Below are positions 8,657 through 19,447 of a stretch of 64,000 bases of DNA, piece by piece. The notes under the pieces are model-generated. The model had not been told where the DNA came from. It saw only the letters and a list, made by a program, of their open reading frames with translations, and searched no databases. The DNA lies in contig JAFGSY010000030.1 of NCBI GenBank assembly GCA_016934315.1, positions 1-64,000 on the forward strand, read 5' to 3'. The position numbers were made by a program, and so were the translations under genes. The stretch comes from Candidatus Anaeroferrophillus wilburensis. GTDB taxonomy: Bacteria; Desulfobacterota; Anaeroferrophillalia; Anaeroferrophillales; Anaeroferrophillaceae. Within the stretch, counting starts at the first letter, position 1. Each line of letters begins with the position of its first letter.

Positions 8657-9835
8657 CTATGAAAATTTTTGCAGCATCTGGCGGATCCCCCTGATTGCCT
8701 GCTTGGTACGGTGTTCATTTTCAACCAGGGCAAAACGAACATAGTCATCGCCATACTCGCCAAAGCCGATGCCCGGGGAAACCGCCACCTTAGCCTCCTG
8801 TATCATCAGCTTGGAAAATTCCAGTGAGCCCATACCCTTAAACTGTTCAGGAATTTTCCCCCAGACGAACATGGTTCCCAGTGGCTTGTTCACCGGCCAA
8901 CCAATCCGCTGCAACCCGTCGCATAAGGTGTCACGACGTTTTTTATAGACCCCGACAATATCATCGACACAGCTTTGGTCACCGTTGAGAGCCGCAATGG
9001 CGGCAATCTGGATAGGCTGAAAAATCCCATAGTCGAGATAACTTTTAATTTTGGTCAGCGCCTGGACGATGCGCTGACTGCCAACGCAGAAGCCAACCCG
9101 CCAACCCGCCATGCTGTAGCTTTTGGAGAGGGAATAGAACTCAACCGCCACCTCTTTGGCCCCATCCACCTGCAGAATCGAGGGGGCTTTATAACCATCG
9201 TAGGTAAGATCGGCATAGGCAAAGTCATGGACGATGATCAGCCCATGCTCCCGGGCAAAATCAACCATCCGTTTGAAAAAATCGAGATCCACAACAGTGG
9301 TGGTCGGGTTGTGAGGGTAACTGATGATGACCATTTTAGGGCGCGGCCAGGTAAGCTTGGTGGCCATCAGCAGGTCGTCGAAGAAATCCCGGTCCGGGGC
9401 GATGGGGATGCTGCGCAGATCGCCGCCGGCAATAATAACGGAATAGGGATGTATCGGGTAGGTGGGGGAAGGCGCAAAGACCACATCACCGGTGTTGATG
9501 ACCGCCAGTGCCAGGTGTGAAATGCCCTCCTTGGCACCGATGGTAACAACAATTTCCCGGTCGGGATCAAGCTCGATATCATAGCGGCGTTTATACCAGT
9601 TGCCCATTGCCAGCCGGAGTTTTTCAATGCCTTTGGAGGCTGAATAGCGATGGTTTTTCGGATTGTAAATGGCTTCAGCAAGCTTGTCGACAATGTGTTG
9701 CGGGGTCGGCAGATCAGGGTTCCCCATGCCCAGGTCAACAATATCCTCACCACGATGGCGAGCGTCCATCTTAAGTTCATTGACAATGCTGAACACATAG
9801 GGTGGCAGCCGTTTGATGCGGCTAAATTCTTCCAT
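8657..9835 (-). CDS. alaC: alanine-synthesising aminotransferase (AlaC type)
   Basis: PLP-dependent class I/II transaminase making alanine from pyruvate and glutamate. Seen: 392 aa, collinear with E. coli AlaC from the N-terminal [19 protein letters not shown] to the C-terminal [12 protein letters not shown] lysine Lys238 in [20 protein letters not shown] (203-210) for the pyridine-nitrogen Asp; and the conserved NP (176-177). It precedes hom on the same strand. A role with aspartate-family amino acids cannot be excluded, but similarity is closest to AlaC. Confidence 0.88.
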   Translation of the reverse strand: MEEFSRIKRLPPYVFSIVNELKMDARHRGEDIVDLGMGNPDLPTPQHIVDKLAEAIYNPKNHRYSASKGIEKLRLAMGNWYKRRYDIELDPDREIVVTIGAKEGISHLALAVINTGDVVFAPSPTYPIHPYSVIIAGGDLRSIPIAPDRDFFDDLLMATKLTWPRPKMVIISYPHNPTTTVVDLDFFKRMVDFAREHGLIIVHDFAYADLTYDGYKAPSILQVDGAKEVAVEFYSLSKSYSMAGWRVGFCVGSQRIVQALTKIKSYLDYGIFQPIQIAAIAALNGDQSCVDDIVGVYKKRRDTLCDGLQRIGWPVNKPLGTMFVWGKIPEQFKGMGSLEFSKLMIQEAKVAVSPGIGFGEYGDDYVRFALVENEHRTKQAIRGIRQMLQKFS

Positions 9836-10267
9836 GATAGGACTCCTGTTTAAGTAAACGCTCTGCTTGGCTAAAAGTAAGCTTCAACTACCATATTTCT
9901 CAACAGTTTTCAATGCCAACAACGAATAGCAACCGGCTTTTTCTTCGCCCTTTAGCTGACTAAGCAGAAGTTGGCAACAAAAAACATGCTGCTTGCTTGG
10001 GATGCAATCCCTTGTCAAGCAAATTCTGTGTGTTTGAAGCCGTCAAAGGCTGGAAGCCGGATCCATTTTTTGCTATCGGTAGATGCCGCAGGGCGGGAAA
10101 ACCGGTTCTTGGGGATAAGAAACCCCTGGTTTGGCTCGAGGTGCTTAAGTCTGTAGAGGTGGCAAACACTCAGCGCCGGGGATAGGTTTGCTGAAAACTG
10201 CAGGGAATGGCAGGAAAAAGGCGCCCTGGCCTTGGAAGCTGAAAAGTAACCATTGCCAGGATAAATT
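9836..10267. other. gene-free interval between alaC and the hybrid kinase gene
   Basis: No convincing gene: short open frames on both strands are low in recognisable sequence. It holds a weak terminator-like hairpin (10218-10233) after the kinase gene and a nested inverted repeat at 9991-10020: GCTTG/CAAGC outside, GGGAT/ATCCC inside. No tRNA cloverleaf was found by eye. Confidence 0.5.
10218..10233 (-). terminator. weak candidate terminator after the hybrid kinase gene
   Basis: On the minus strand AAGGC and GCCTT form a 5-bp stem over a 6-nt loop, followed by T residues. It lies 35-50 bp after the kinase stop. The short stem makes it tentative. Confidence 0.35.
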
Positions 10268-12406
10268 CTAGTGTGTTAACAGGCTTTGGATTGTTTGAGC
10301 CATCAGGTTGATTTTACATGGTTTGGGCAGCACGGCCTTAAAACCATAATCGGCGTAGTTTGCCATGACCGGATCATCACAATAGCCACTGGTTGAAATG
10401 CCGTTCACCTCGGGGTCCAGTTTATGCAATGCCGCCATGGTTTCAACTCCGCCCATGCCACCCGGGACAGTCAAATCCATAATCACCACCTGATAGGGAT
10501 CACCGGTGGCCATCGCCTGGCGGTAAAGGGTAACAGTTTCCTCTCCATCCGCTGCCGTATCAACGTTATAGCCTAAAAAATTCAGCAGCTCGGCAGTTGT
10601 TTTACGAATCATCTCCTCATCATCCATTACCAGAATCCTGCCAGAGCCGGAAATGAAGGTTTCCTCAAGGGGGTCAACTGGGGATTGAGTTTGCCGGCAG
10701 ACGGCCGGCAGATACACCTGGAATGTTGCTCCAGCCCCCATGTCAGACTGAACCGTAATATGCCCCTGGTGTTTGTGGATAATGGCATGGGAAGTGGAAA
10801 GTCCCAGGCCGATACCTTGCTCCTTGGTGGTGAAGTAGGGGTCGAAAATCTTCTGCTGGATGTCACGGGGAATACCTTGCCCCTGATCAGCGATAGAAAT
10901 GCAGACATAGCTGCCGGCAGCAAGAGGAACGGGATCATCCTCCGAGATGGTAATGTTCTGACAGGAGACCTTGATTTGACCTCCATCCGGCATTGCCTGG
11001 TCACTGTTGATAACCAGATTCTGGATCACCTGATCTATCTGGCCGGGGTCAGCCTTCACCTGCCATAGATTGTCCGGGATGGAGAATACGCTCTCGACGT
11101 TGGAGCCTGAGAGGGAAAACCGCACTGAATCATGGAGCAATCTGGCGATGGTCACATCCTGCACCACCGGCATCCCGCCTTTGGAGAAGGTTAGTAATTG
11201 CTGGGTCAAATGTTGCGCCCGGACGACGGCCTTTTCGGTTTCCAGCAGACGTCCGTTGGCCTTATTGTCAGCTGGCAGGTCAAAACGGGCCAACGTAATG
11301 TTGCTGAGGATGCCGGCCAGCAGATTGTTGAAATCGTGTGCTATGCCGCCAGCCAGGATGCCAACCGATTCCAGTTTCTGGGTCCGGCTCATTTCCAGTT
11401 CCAGGCGGCGCTGGATGGTGACATCGCGCAAAATAGCTCGAAAGGCCACCGGTTTGCCATCTGCCATCTGGCAGCTGGCGCTGCCCTCCACCTCAACCAG
11501 AGCCCCGTCTTTAGTTTGCATCACCGTACTTATGTGGTCCTGGCCGCTGCCGTTCAGGATAGCTCTGAATTGACGGCGGGCCGTATACTTCTCCTGGGGA
11601 GCAATAATATCCTGGATGGCAAGGGCATAGAGCTCATCCTGCCCATATCTCAAAGCATTGCAGCAGGCTTGGTTGACATATTGTATCTGTCCGTCGAAAC
11701 TGACAATCAGAATCAGATTGGTGGTGTTTTCAAAAAGGTTTCTCAGCCGTTCTTCACTTTCCCGCAGTGCCGCTTCGGAACGGAGCCGTTCGGTGATATC
11801 GGTAAAAACAGTTACCACACAGCTTACGTTGCCGTTATTATCCAAAATTGGGGTGGCAACCAAATCATACTGATGATTCTGCAAAGACAGATTCTTTCTG
11901 GAGCATCTGCTGCCGCTGGATGTTGCCCGGCTGATCAGGCAGCTGTCAGGCTCGCAGGGATGGTGACAAATAGCGTCATAACAGGTTTGGCCGATAACGT
12001 CACCTTGCCCCTGGAAAAGTTGTTTGGCAGCCTGACTGTTATAGGTGAGAATGCGATACTGGGCATCAACCAGAACGATGCCCACGGAAGCGGAGTCGAA
12101 AATGGCCTGCAGCTCATCATGGGTTTCCTGCAGTTTGTCGTTCGTCACCCGGAGGTGATCAAGAATCTGGGTAAAGGCATCGCTGACAATGCCTATGGGG
12201 TCGAGCTCAATGAGGGTGTCATCGTCAAGCTCTTCCGGCTTTAGCGGTATGGTGCCAACGACGCCAAGCAGTTGATTGACCTTGTCACGAATGTAGAGCA
12301 GCGACTGATGATGTTTTGTTTTCAGGACGGCGTTCTGGTGACGAAGCTGCTCAATTTCTGTCATCATTGCCTGGCGGTCTTCCTGATTCATTTTAAAGTA
12401 ATGCAT
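10268..12406 (-). CDS. hybrid sensor histidine kinase (PAS-PAS-HisKA-HATPase-REC)
   Basis: Apparently soluble signalling kinase of 712 aa. Seen in order: N-terminal coiled coil (about 8-60), two PAS domains (about 100-205 and 217-335), HisKA with phosphoacceptor His357 in GGIAHDFNN, HATPase with DQGQGIP and GIGLGLSTSHA (to about 568), and a receiver domain with MDDEE (594-598) and phosphoacceptor Asp644 in VIMDLTVPGG. No membrane segment is evident. The first PAS contains several Cys (CHHPCEPDSC, 147-156), which might bind metal or sense redox state. It follows the transporter and TusA genes by 43 bp; no separate response regulator is adjacent. Confidence 0.88.
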   Translation of the reverse strand: MHYFKMNQEDRQAMMTEIEQLRHQNAVLKTKHHQSLLYIRDKVNQLLGVVGTIPLKPEELDDDTLIELDPIGIVSDAFTQILDHLRVTNDKLQETHDELQAIFDSASVGIVLVDAQYRILTYNSQAAKQLFQGQGDVIGQTCYDAICHHPCEPDSCLISRATSSGSRCSRKNLSLQNHQYDLVATPILDNNGNVSCVVTVFTDITERLRSEAALRESEERLRNLFENTTNLILIVSFDGQIQYVNQACCNALRYGQDELYALAIQDIIAPQEKYTARRQFRAILNGSGQDHISTVMQTKDGALVEVEGSASCQMADGKPVAFRAILRDVTIQRRLELEMSRTQKLESVGILAGGIAHDFNNLLAGILSNITLARFDLPADNKANGRLLETEKAVVRAQHLTQQLLTFSKGGMPVVQDVTIARLLHDSVRFSLSGSNVESVFSIPDNLWQVKADPGQIDQVIQNLVINSDQAMPDGGQIKVSCQNITISEDDPVPLAAGSYVCISIADQGQGIPRDIQQKIFDPYFTTKEQGIGLGLSTSHAIIHKHQGHITVQSDMGAGATFQVYLPAVCRQTQSPVDPLEETFISGSGRILVMDDEEMIRKTTAELLNFLGYNVDTAADGEETVTLYRQAMATGDPYQVVIMDLTVPGGMGGVETMAALHKLDPEVNGISTSGYCDDPVMANYADYGFKAVLPKPCKINLMAQTIQSLLTH

Positions 12407-12449
12407 AATCCTTGATTATTGAAGATGCAATGATCTGTTGGTTGCTGAG

Positions 12450-12707
12450 TCAGACGGGTTGCCCTGTTACCGTTATGACATAGTAACTGCCTTCTTTGGC
12501 AACGGAAACGTTATAACCCATATTGATCAAGGCTTCGGGAATGGTTGTCGTGGCATCCCGGTTGTCGGTCAGCAGGATCAGATGTTGGCGGCCTGCTTTA
12601 ATCTCCTGTTGCCGCTTGTTGACCTCCCGCAGGGCAACAAGCAGTGAAGAGGGGCATATCTGGCCGCGAATGTCAAATTGTGGATTTTCAGACTGATCAA
12701 ACGTCAT
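12450..12707 (-). CDS. TusA/SirA-family sulfur carrier protein
   Basis: Small (85 aa) sulfur-relay protein that carries persulfide sulfur on a conserved Cys. Seen: DIRGQICPSSLL with Cys18 in the CPxxxL motif, followed by the two-layer alpha/beta pattern of TusA and LINMGYNVSVAKEGSYYVITV. It lies 61 bp after a YeeE/YedE-type transporter, the arrangement of E. coli yeeE-yeeD, which points to thiosulfate or other sulfur uptake and relay. Its SD is weak. Confidence 0.85.
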   Translation of the reverse strand: MTFDQSENPQFDIRGQICPSSLLVALREVNKRQQEIKAGRQHLILLTDNRDATTTIPEALINMGYNVSVAKEGSYYVITVTGQPV

Positions 12708-12768
12708 GGTAATGCTTTTCCCGCAGATTGATTTTAGAGAACATTACGAATCATCCCATCGATGGATA

Positions 12769-13881
12769 TCAAGAATTCATAACCAGAATGGTCAGCAAAC
12801 GACTGCCAAGCCAAGCACCGGGAAGCAGGGCGACCAGAAATACCATGCTTTGCAGACCGAAAATCGGTAGACCACCCATCAGATGCCAGACGTTGCAGGC
12901 CGGCGTCATGCGGGATGCCAGAGCCATGATGATCCCCCCGATAAGAACACTGGCATATTGGCGCCGGGGTGCCCGCCAGTAGATTTTGAATTCACCGTTT
13001 AGTATGGCTGACAGGGCAGAACCCAGGATAATCCCAATGATTACCGGACCCTGAATGTAGGCGATTGCATCAATCCTGGGGGCGGCGCCACCCTGCAGAT
13101 GCAAGCCAAGCCACGGCAAGGTGACATTCAGGGGGACTGCTTGGAAATAGCTCAGTGATTCGAGATGCCGAGGCCAGAAAAAATGTTCTCCATAAGCGGC
13201 AAGCTTGGCATAGGTGGTTGTAATGCCCAATGGCATGCCGACGATAATGTAGCTGAATAGATTGATAATTGCCAGCCCCAATGCGGCCTTCCACGGCTGC
13301 AGGTAATTATTCGCATAAGCGGTTCGCTGCCAGAGGTTTTGTTGCTGCCAGCGATGGAACAGCCAGAGCGAGAATCCGCCAATGGGAAGAATCAGCCAGC
13401 CGGGAGCGAGCTGGAGAAGGTGGGGAAGAGTGATAATCCCGGGAAAAAAGGTTGTTTTCTTAACGAAAGTACTCCAAAACGGATGGATTTCAGCGTACAA
13501 GCCACTGCCGAAAATCAAACCGATGAAAGCCACCAGGCTGAGAATGCTGCCGGCTCCCATTTTGTAAAGTGTACCAACGACACAGCCGCCGGCCAGGACC
13601 ATGCCGACCCCAAAGATGAAACCGCCGATAAGTGTTGCTACCGACAGTGCACCCAATAGTGGAAATGGATGAGATGGCAGCAGACCAAGAAGGTGTGCCA
13701 TTTCAAAAAGCACCATTGAGGTGACAACCAGCAGGAGGAGAATGCGGATTAAAAACCATGAGCGGAACAGAAAAAGATCACGAAACGTGGCGACCAGGCA
13801 GAAATCTGAGCGGTGCATCAGAAAACCACTGGCCAGGCCAAGAATCAGGCAGGTCCCGGCAATAATAAAAACTGACAGCAT
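12769..13881 (-). CDS. YeeE/YedE (TsuA-type) sulfur transporter
   Basis: Inner-membrane protein of 370 aa with about nine to ten hydrophobic segments. TsuA takes up thiosulfate through conserved cysteines. Seen: Cys28 in MHRSDFCLVATFRD, Cys100 in VLAGGCVVGTLYKMG and Cys329 in MTPACNVWHLMGG, matching the family's conserved Cys motifs. AAGGA lies 8 bases before the ATG. The neighbouring TusA-like protein fits sulfur transfer after uptake. Thiosulfate is the best guess for the substrate, but selenium or other sulfur oxyanion uses are known for relatives. Confidence 0.85.
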   Translation of the reverse strand: MLSVFIIAGTCLILGLASGFLMHRSDFCLVATFRDLFLFRSWFLIRILLLLVVTSMVLFEMAHLLGLLPSHPFPLLGALSVATLIGGFIFGVGMVLAGGCVVGTLYKMGAGSILSLVAFIGLIFGSGLYAEIHPFWSTFVKKTTFFPGIITLPHLLQLAPGWLILPIGGFSLWLFHRWQQQNLWQRTAYANNYLQPWKAALGLAIINLFSYIIVGMPLGITTTYAKLAAYGEHFFWPRHLESLSYFQAVPLNVTLPWLGLHLQGGAAPRIDAIAYIQGPVIIGIILGSALSAILNGEFKIYWRAPRRQYASVLIGGIIMALASRMTPACNVWHLMGGLPIFGLQSMVFLVALLPGAWLGSRLLTILVMNS

Positions 13882-14220
13882 GGATTAATCCTTAATGACC
13901 GTTGCATTGTTCTATTTTTAACATAACTATCGGCATGCTGGTAAATATCTTGAGAATAATCATTCAGCATCATGCATAAAAAAATACAACGCGGCAGCCA
14001 ACGACAAGGGCAACGGTCTTGCATGACATCACACCGTATGTGGCAGCATGTGATGCCGTGACTTACTGGAAAAGCGCTGGGCTGGCGAGGTGCTCTTGCG
14101 GATGACCCAACAAGGTGCCAACGGCACGGGGATTCTTTTTTATTGTCAATATTTGGGGTGATATGGTAACGATACAGGAAGCTGGCTGCAGGATGACCGC
14201 CTTGCGAAAAGGAGATGGAG
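13882..14220. other. gene-free divergent interval
   Basis: Separates the minus-strand sulfur transporter gene from the plus-strand coiled-coil gene. No gene was recognised. A CATCACA/TGTGATG inverted repeat (14027-14055, 15-nt spacer) is the only clear structure. Promoters for both sides must lie here, but I see no strong -35/-10 pair. Confidence 0.4.
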
Positions 14221-14772
14221 ATGACGGACCAAGATACTGCCACGGTTGAAACCGGCGAACCGGAAAAGAAGCCCTCGTCCCGGGGATGGATTGTGTTTCT
14301 TTCGCTGATCGTTCTTTTTGTGCTGCTGTTCCTTTTTTTCTGGACTTCAAGGTTCAGTTGTCAGATCAGCCAGCTGTCTGCTGAGCTGCATGCTCTCAAG
14401 GCCAGCAACCACCGTCTGACTCAGGTGGAAGATATGGTTGGTAAAATGGAGTTGGAAAACCGCCTGCAGACCATCGAACGTTCACTTGGCGACATATCCC
14501 GCTTGGCAGGGTTTTTCAAGCATACAGATGCTAAAAAAGCAGCTGAACTGCAGACGGTGGTTTCCTCGCTGGAAAGCGAGAAGGAACTGCTGCAAAAACA
14601 ATTGGAAAATTTTCAGCAGGCCTTGGACAGACAGCCGGAAGCAGGGGGAAGCATCCCCCGTTTTCAGGCAATGCCGGAAAATGCGGCTGCCGGAGAGATG
14701 GACAGCGTCATTGAAAAACCTTCCAGCTGGTGGGAGAAAATTGTCATGTTTCGCCTCTTCCAGGGTCGTTAA
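14221..14772 (+). CDS. membrane-anchored coiled-coil protein, unknown
   Basis: 183 aa, not recognised. A short acidic/polar N-terminus is followed by one membrane helix (about 25-45, WIVFLSLIVLFVLLFLFFW) and then by a heptad-like coiled coil (about 50-145, e.g. KAAELQTVVSSLESEKELLQ), with a Trp-containing tail. Probably a bitopic inner-membrane protein with its coiled coil in the periplasm. The ATG at 14221 is preferred over 14215 because AAGGAG is then 6 bases upstream. rlmB follows within 11 bp, so the two may be cotranscribed. Confidence 0.65.
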   Translation: MTDQDTATVETGEPEKKPSSRGWIVFLSLIVLFVLLFLFFWTSRFSCQISQLSAELHALKASNHRLTQVEDMVGKMELENRLQTIERSLGDISRLAGFFKHTDAKKAAELQTVVSSLESEKELLQKQLENFQQALDRQPEAGGSIPRFQAMPENAAAGEMDSVIEKPSSWWEKIVMFRLFQGR

Positions 14773-14783
14773 AGGTAGGGAGC

Positions 14784-15566
14784 GTGAGCAAGCCGCAGCA
14801 TCCAGATGCTGAAACAGAGATAATTTTCGGCATTAATGCCGTCAATGAACTCCTGCAGTCAGGGAATCGGGATGTTGAGGTTTTCTATTGTGAAGAGTCA
14901 GCCGGCAAGCGGATAAAGGTCCTTGAATCCCTGGCCAGGCGACAGGGCCTTCTGATCAAACATCTTCCCAAAGCGGCTCTCAGCCGGCTGGCAGGAGTTG
15001 ACCGCCATCAAGGGGTGGCAGTCAGTGTCGCCCAGTTCAATTATTCTCCCCTCGCTGCTCTCTTGCCTTCCGCAGCTGTTCAACGTCACCCATTACCGGC
15101 GATTCTGGCCCTAGATGGGGTTACCGATCCCCAGAATCTTGGAGCCATCCTGCGCACCGCTGCGGCTGCCGGGGTAGCCGGGGTTATCATTCCTGAACGG
15201 CGAGCTGCCGGCATCACGCCGGTGGTGGCCAGGATTGCTTCAGGAGGGCTTGAGTATGTGAAAATCTGCCGGGTCACCAATCTGGTGACGGCCCTGCAGC
15301 AATGTCGAGAACAGGGCTACTGGATAGCGGGTACGGTGACGGCAGCCGAAGGTTTGTCCGTGTACCAGGCAGATCTGTGCCGGCCACTGGTTATTGTTGT
15401 CGGTTCCGAAGCCAAGGGTATGCGGCCGCTGGTCCGCAGGACCTGCGATCTGCTGTTGACCATTCCACTGCGGACGTCAATCGAATCTCTCAATGTTTCG
15501 GCTGCTACGGCGGTGGTTCTTTTTGAGATGCTTCGCCAACAGGAGATGGCGGCCGTAGGCCGTTAG
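14784..15566 (+). CDS. rlmB: 23S rRNA (guanosine-2'-O-)-methyltransferase RlmB (SpoU family)
   Basis: Trefoil-knot SAM-dependent methyltransferase acting on Gm2251 of 23S rRNA (or a related RNA). Seen: N-terminal substrate-binding domain (IIFGINAVNELL), SPOUT motif 1 LDGVTDPQNLGAILRTA, motif 2 VVGSEAKGMR, and motif 3 IPLRTSIESLNVSAATAVVLFE read in two parts. 260 aa from GTG 14784, which has GGGAG 5 bases upstream; longer starts overlap the previous gene. It converges with the diacylglycerol kinase gene, and the two stop codons overlap. Confidence 0.9.
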   Translation: MSKPQHPDAETEIIFGINAVNELLQSGNRDVEVFYCEESAGKRIKVLESLARRQGLLIKHLPKAALSRLAGVDRHQGVAVSVAQFNYSPLAALLPSAAVQRHPLPAILALDGVTDPQNLGAILRTAAAAGVAGVIIPERRAAGITPVVARIASGGLEYVKICRVTNLVTALQQCREQGYWIAGTVTAAEGLSVYQADLCRPLVIVVGSEAKGMRPLVRRTCDLLLTIPLRTSIESLNVSAATAVVLFEMLRQQEMAAVGR

Positions 15567-15991
15567 CCCGACAGCAGCTGCATCAGGTAGGGAGCGAAAA
15601 CCAGCACGCCGATAATGGCCGCGCCGATTGCCGCAATCAGTACTGCGCCGGCGGCCAGATCTTTAATGACGGCAATTCGTGGATCCGGTTTGGTGCTCAC
15701 CATATCGGCCAGATGCTCGATGGCCGTATTCATGGCCTCAGCCGACCAGACCATGCTGGTGGCAATGGCCACCAACGCCCATTCAAGGGATGTCAGGGGC
15801 AGGAATATACTGACGGCCAGGACCGCTGCGGTGGCCATTGCGTGTAGGCGGGCGTTGATTTCAGTCCGGAACAGAAATTTAATTCCTTTGGCCGCCCAGA
15901 GGATACTCTGCAGACGGCCATGACCGATCCCATGCGGTTTCTCTTTGGTAAAGCGTGGCATCATAGTAGCCGGCCCAGTTTTGCTTCTCAT
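15563..15991 (-). CDS. dgkA: diacylglycerol kinase (DagK family)
   Basis: Small integral membrane lipid kinase that phosphorylates diacylglycerol (or undecaprenol in some bacteria). Seen: 142 aa, three hydrophobic helices, and the signature SAEAMNTAIEHLADMV followed by KDLAAGAVL. The N-terminus has a short basic extension. The start at 15991 overlaps the stop of the upstream 66-aa ORF (ATGA); ATGs at 15964/15961 are alternatives. Its 3' end overlaps that of rlmB by four bases. Confidence 0.88.
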   Translation of the reverse strand: MRSKTGPATMMPRFTKEKPHGIGHGRLQSILWAAKGIKFLFRTEINARLHAMATAAVLAVSIFLPLTSLEWALVAIATSMVWSAEAMNTAIEHLADMVSTKPDPRIAVIKDLAAGAVLIAAIGAAIIGVLVFAPYLMQLLSG

Positions 15992-16188
15992 GCACTGCCG
16001 GGGACAGTACTCCAGAAATGATTCCGCTTCCAGGTAAGCACATTACCATGAAACGGGCATTTCACCGTTACCTCCTCATCGGTAACGGCAATCACATCCC
16101 AATCTTCATTTTTCCCATTTCTCTGGCGGACGATACGCTGACCTACGGTGAAGGGATAGGGTGTGAAGACGATTGCATGGCTATTCAT
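15988..16188 (-). CDS. small hypothetical protein (66 aa)
   Basis: Not recognised. AGGAG lies 5 bases before the ATG, and the stop codon overlaps the diacylglycerol kinase start (ATGA), which supports translation. Content is beta-rich and basic (FTVGQRIVRQRNGKNEDWDV, then CPFHGNVLTWKR), reminiscent of a small SH3-like or KOW-like barrel, but no family can be named. Confidence 0.6.
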   Translation of the reverse strand: MNSHAIVFTPYPFTVGQRIVRQRNGKNEDWDVIAVTDEEVTVKCPFHGNVLTWKRNHFWSTVPGSA

Positions 16189-16359
16189 GGTTTCTCCTGC
16201 AGGCTGATTTGGTTTATTATTTATCTAATCTAATCCCTGGAAAAAGAGAGTGCAAGGAATAATTGCTGTGTCTTGCGGGATGGTTTCCTGGCCAGCTAAG
16301 GGGCTCTGCCGGAATATGGCTGGCAACCGGTAGCAATCTTCCAGTGAAAGTCGGAAAAA

Positions 16360-17120
16360 ATGGGCAAACAGGGAAAAAATCCACGAAACGACAATCGTTT
16401 ATCCCGGATCAGTATCGTGCTGGTCAAGCCGAAACTCGATGAGAATGTCGGGGCAGTGGCTCGGGCGATGAAAAACTTTACGGCCGGCAACCTGATTCTG
16501 GTTGCTCCCCAGTGCGATCACCTTACCGAAGCAGCGCGACGCCGCTCCTGTGATGCGGAAGAAATTCTTGAACAGGCTTGCTGTTTTACTGATCTGGCTG
16601 AGGCGCTGGCTCCCTTTCCCATGGTGGTCGGGACCACCGCCCGCCTGGGCAAATACTGCCAACCGGTTTATACTCCGGCCGATATGGCGGCAAAAATAGC
16701 TGACCTTGGTGCTCAGATTCCGGTAGCACTGGTTTTTGGCCGGGAGGATTTTGGCATGGACCGGGAAACCAGACGCCAATGTCACTACCTGAGTTCGATT
16801 CCGGTTAACCCTGCCTTTGCCTCTCTCAATCTGTCCCAGTCGGTGCTGCTCTACTGCTATGAACTGTTTCGCGAACATGGAGGCGGTCTTGCCACCCTGC
16901 CGGCCCGGGATTATGCCACCCATGCTGAGTTGGAAGGCATGTATGGCCACCTGCGTGGCACCCTCCTCGACAACCATTTTTTTGATGATGAAAATCCCGA
17001 CCACCTGATGGAATATCTGCGGCGGTTATTTGGCCGGGTACAGATGAGCCGGCGGGAAGTGAACATGATCCGGGGGATCATGCACCTGATCGACAAGATG
17101 AACAAAAGGGTTGACGGGGA

Positions 17121-17124
<4 letters not shown>
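16360..17124 (+). CDS. trmJ: RNA 2'-O-methyltransferase TrmJ-like (SpoU family)
   Basis: SPOUT methyltransferase that methylates position 32 of some tRNAs in the characterised E. coli enzyme. Seen: ISIVLVKPKLDENVGAVARAM (read from residue 17), LVFGREDFGMD as the TrmJ motif 2, and LNLSQSVLLYCYELF as motif 3, followed by a helical C-terminal extension of about 80 aa as in TrmJ. 254 aa. SD weak. It converges with the VWA gene; stop codons overlap at 17121-17124. Confidence 0.85.
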
Positions 17125-18296
<1,172 letters not shown>

Positions 18297-18313
18297 CGAT
18301 CTTGACGATTATC

Positions 18314-19165
18314 TCAACGGAAATAGGTGGGCCGCCTGGTAGTGCGGGATGTTCCCAGGTTGGCAACCTGGTCGTAGTCCTGTTCATTCTTCAATAAAGC
18401 GCCGAGGAACGGCAGTTTGGGGCCGATATCTCCGGGGCTGGTACCGGATGCCACCAATGCCTTGATCCAGTCAATCAGCTCACTGGTGGATGGCTTTTTC
18501 CGCAGATCATCCAGCTGACGCAGCTGAAAAAAGGCCTGCACGGCGGTTGACATGATTTTTTTATTGAGATCGGGAAAATGTACTCTGACAATATCCTCCA
18601 TGAAGTCTGCTTCGGGAAATTGAATGTAATGGAAAACACAGCGCCGTAAAAAAGCATCGGGGAGTTCTTTTTCCGAGTTGCTGGTGATCACCATGACCGG
18701 CCGGTGGAGGGCGGCAATGGTTTCGTCGGTTTCAGGAATATAAAATTTCATTTCATCAAGTTCACTGAGAAGATCATTGGGGAACTCAATATCCGCCTTG
18801 TCAATTTCATCAATCAGCAACACCACTTGCCGGCTGGCGGTAAAAGCCTGCCCCAATTTGCCGAGCTTGATATAGCGTTTGATATCGGAGATGTCATGGT
18901 CGCCAAAACGGGCATCATTAAGGCGTTGGACGGTATCATAGATGTAAAGGCCATCCTGGGCTTTGGTGGTTGATTTTACGGTCCAGGTCAGCAACTCTGT
19001 TTTTAACCCTGCGGCGATGCTTGAAGCCAGCAATGTTTTGCCGGTTCCCGGTTCTCCCTTGATAAGCAGCGGTCTTCCCAGGGCGATGGCAACATTGACA
19101 TCATTTTGCAGTGCCTCGGAGGCAATATAACTGCTGGTGCCGCCATATCTCTTAAAACGCTCCAT
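18314..19165 (-). CDS. MoxR-family AAA+ ATPase
   Basis: 283 aa AAA+ ATPase. Seen: Walker A GEPGTGKT (about 36-43), Walker B LLIDEIDKAD, sensor-1 segment VMVITSNSEKELPDAFLRRC with the arginine finger, and a C-terminal lid. The start at 19165 (MERFKRYGG) has AGAGGTGGGA directly upstream; a longer frame to 19330 lacks support. Probably cotranscribed with the VWA gene downstream and likely to remodel or load its target together with it. Confidence 0.88.
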   Translation of the reverse strand: MERFKRYGGTSSYIASEALQNDVNVAIALGRPLLIKGEPGTGKTLLASSIAAGLKTELLTWTVKSTTKAQDGLYIYDTVQRLNDARFGDHDISDIKRYIKLGKLGQAFTASRQVVLLIDEIDKADIEFPNDLLSELDEMKFYIPETDETIAALHRPVMVITSNSEKELPDAFLRRCVFHYIQFPEADFMEDIVRVHFPDLNKKIMSTAVQAFFQLRQLDDLRKKPSTSELIDWIKALVASGTSPGDIGPKLPFLGALLKNEQDYDQVANLGTSRTTRRPTYFR

Positions 19166-19447
19166 TCCCACCTCTTTTTTCCTGATTGAATCAATCCTGT
19201 TGAAATCGTTACTTTTTCCTTGCACCTTCGAGCTTATTTTGGATACTATCATAGGCTGTGGAGCACTGTAAAGGCAATTAGTGCTCGTCGTCGGGCCAGA
19301 ACAGTATCGATTGAAGTCAGCTCTTGGCATTCAGGAACAGTTTCAACCTCTTGTTATCAAGTGCTTTTTTTCAGAGCTGCAGGGCAGCTGGTCTCCAGTT
19401 TTCCGGAGTCGGCAACTAAAGGGGAATGCAGGGGGAAGGACGAAGCG

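Noticed and set aside
9960-10185. short open frames on both strands in the alaC-kinase gap
   Set aside because: No SD, no conserved-looking sequence; frames overlap on both strands as in non-coding DNA.
11198-12244. 348-codon open frame antisense to the hybrid kinase
   Set aside because: Shadow frame; the kinase domains on the other strand are complete.
14027-14055. TCACA...TGTGA inverted repeat as a CRP site
   Set aside because: The half-sites are in the reverse order (CRP sites read TGTGA-N6-TCACA) and the spacer is 15 nt.
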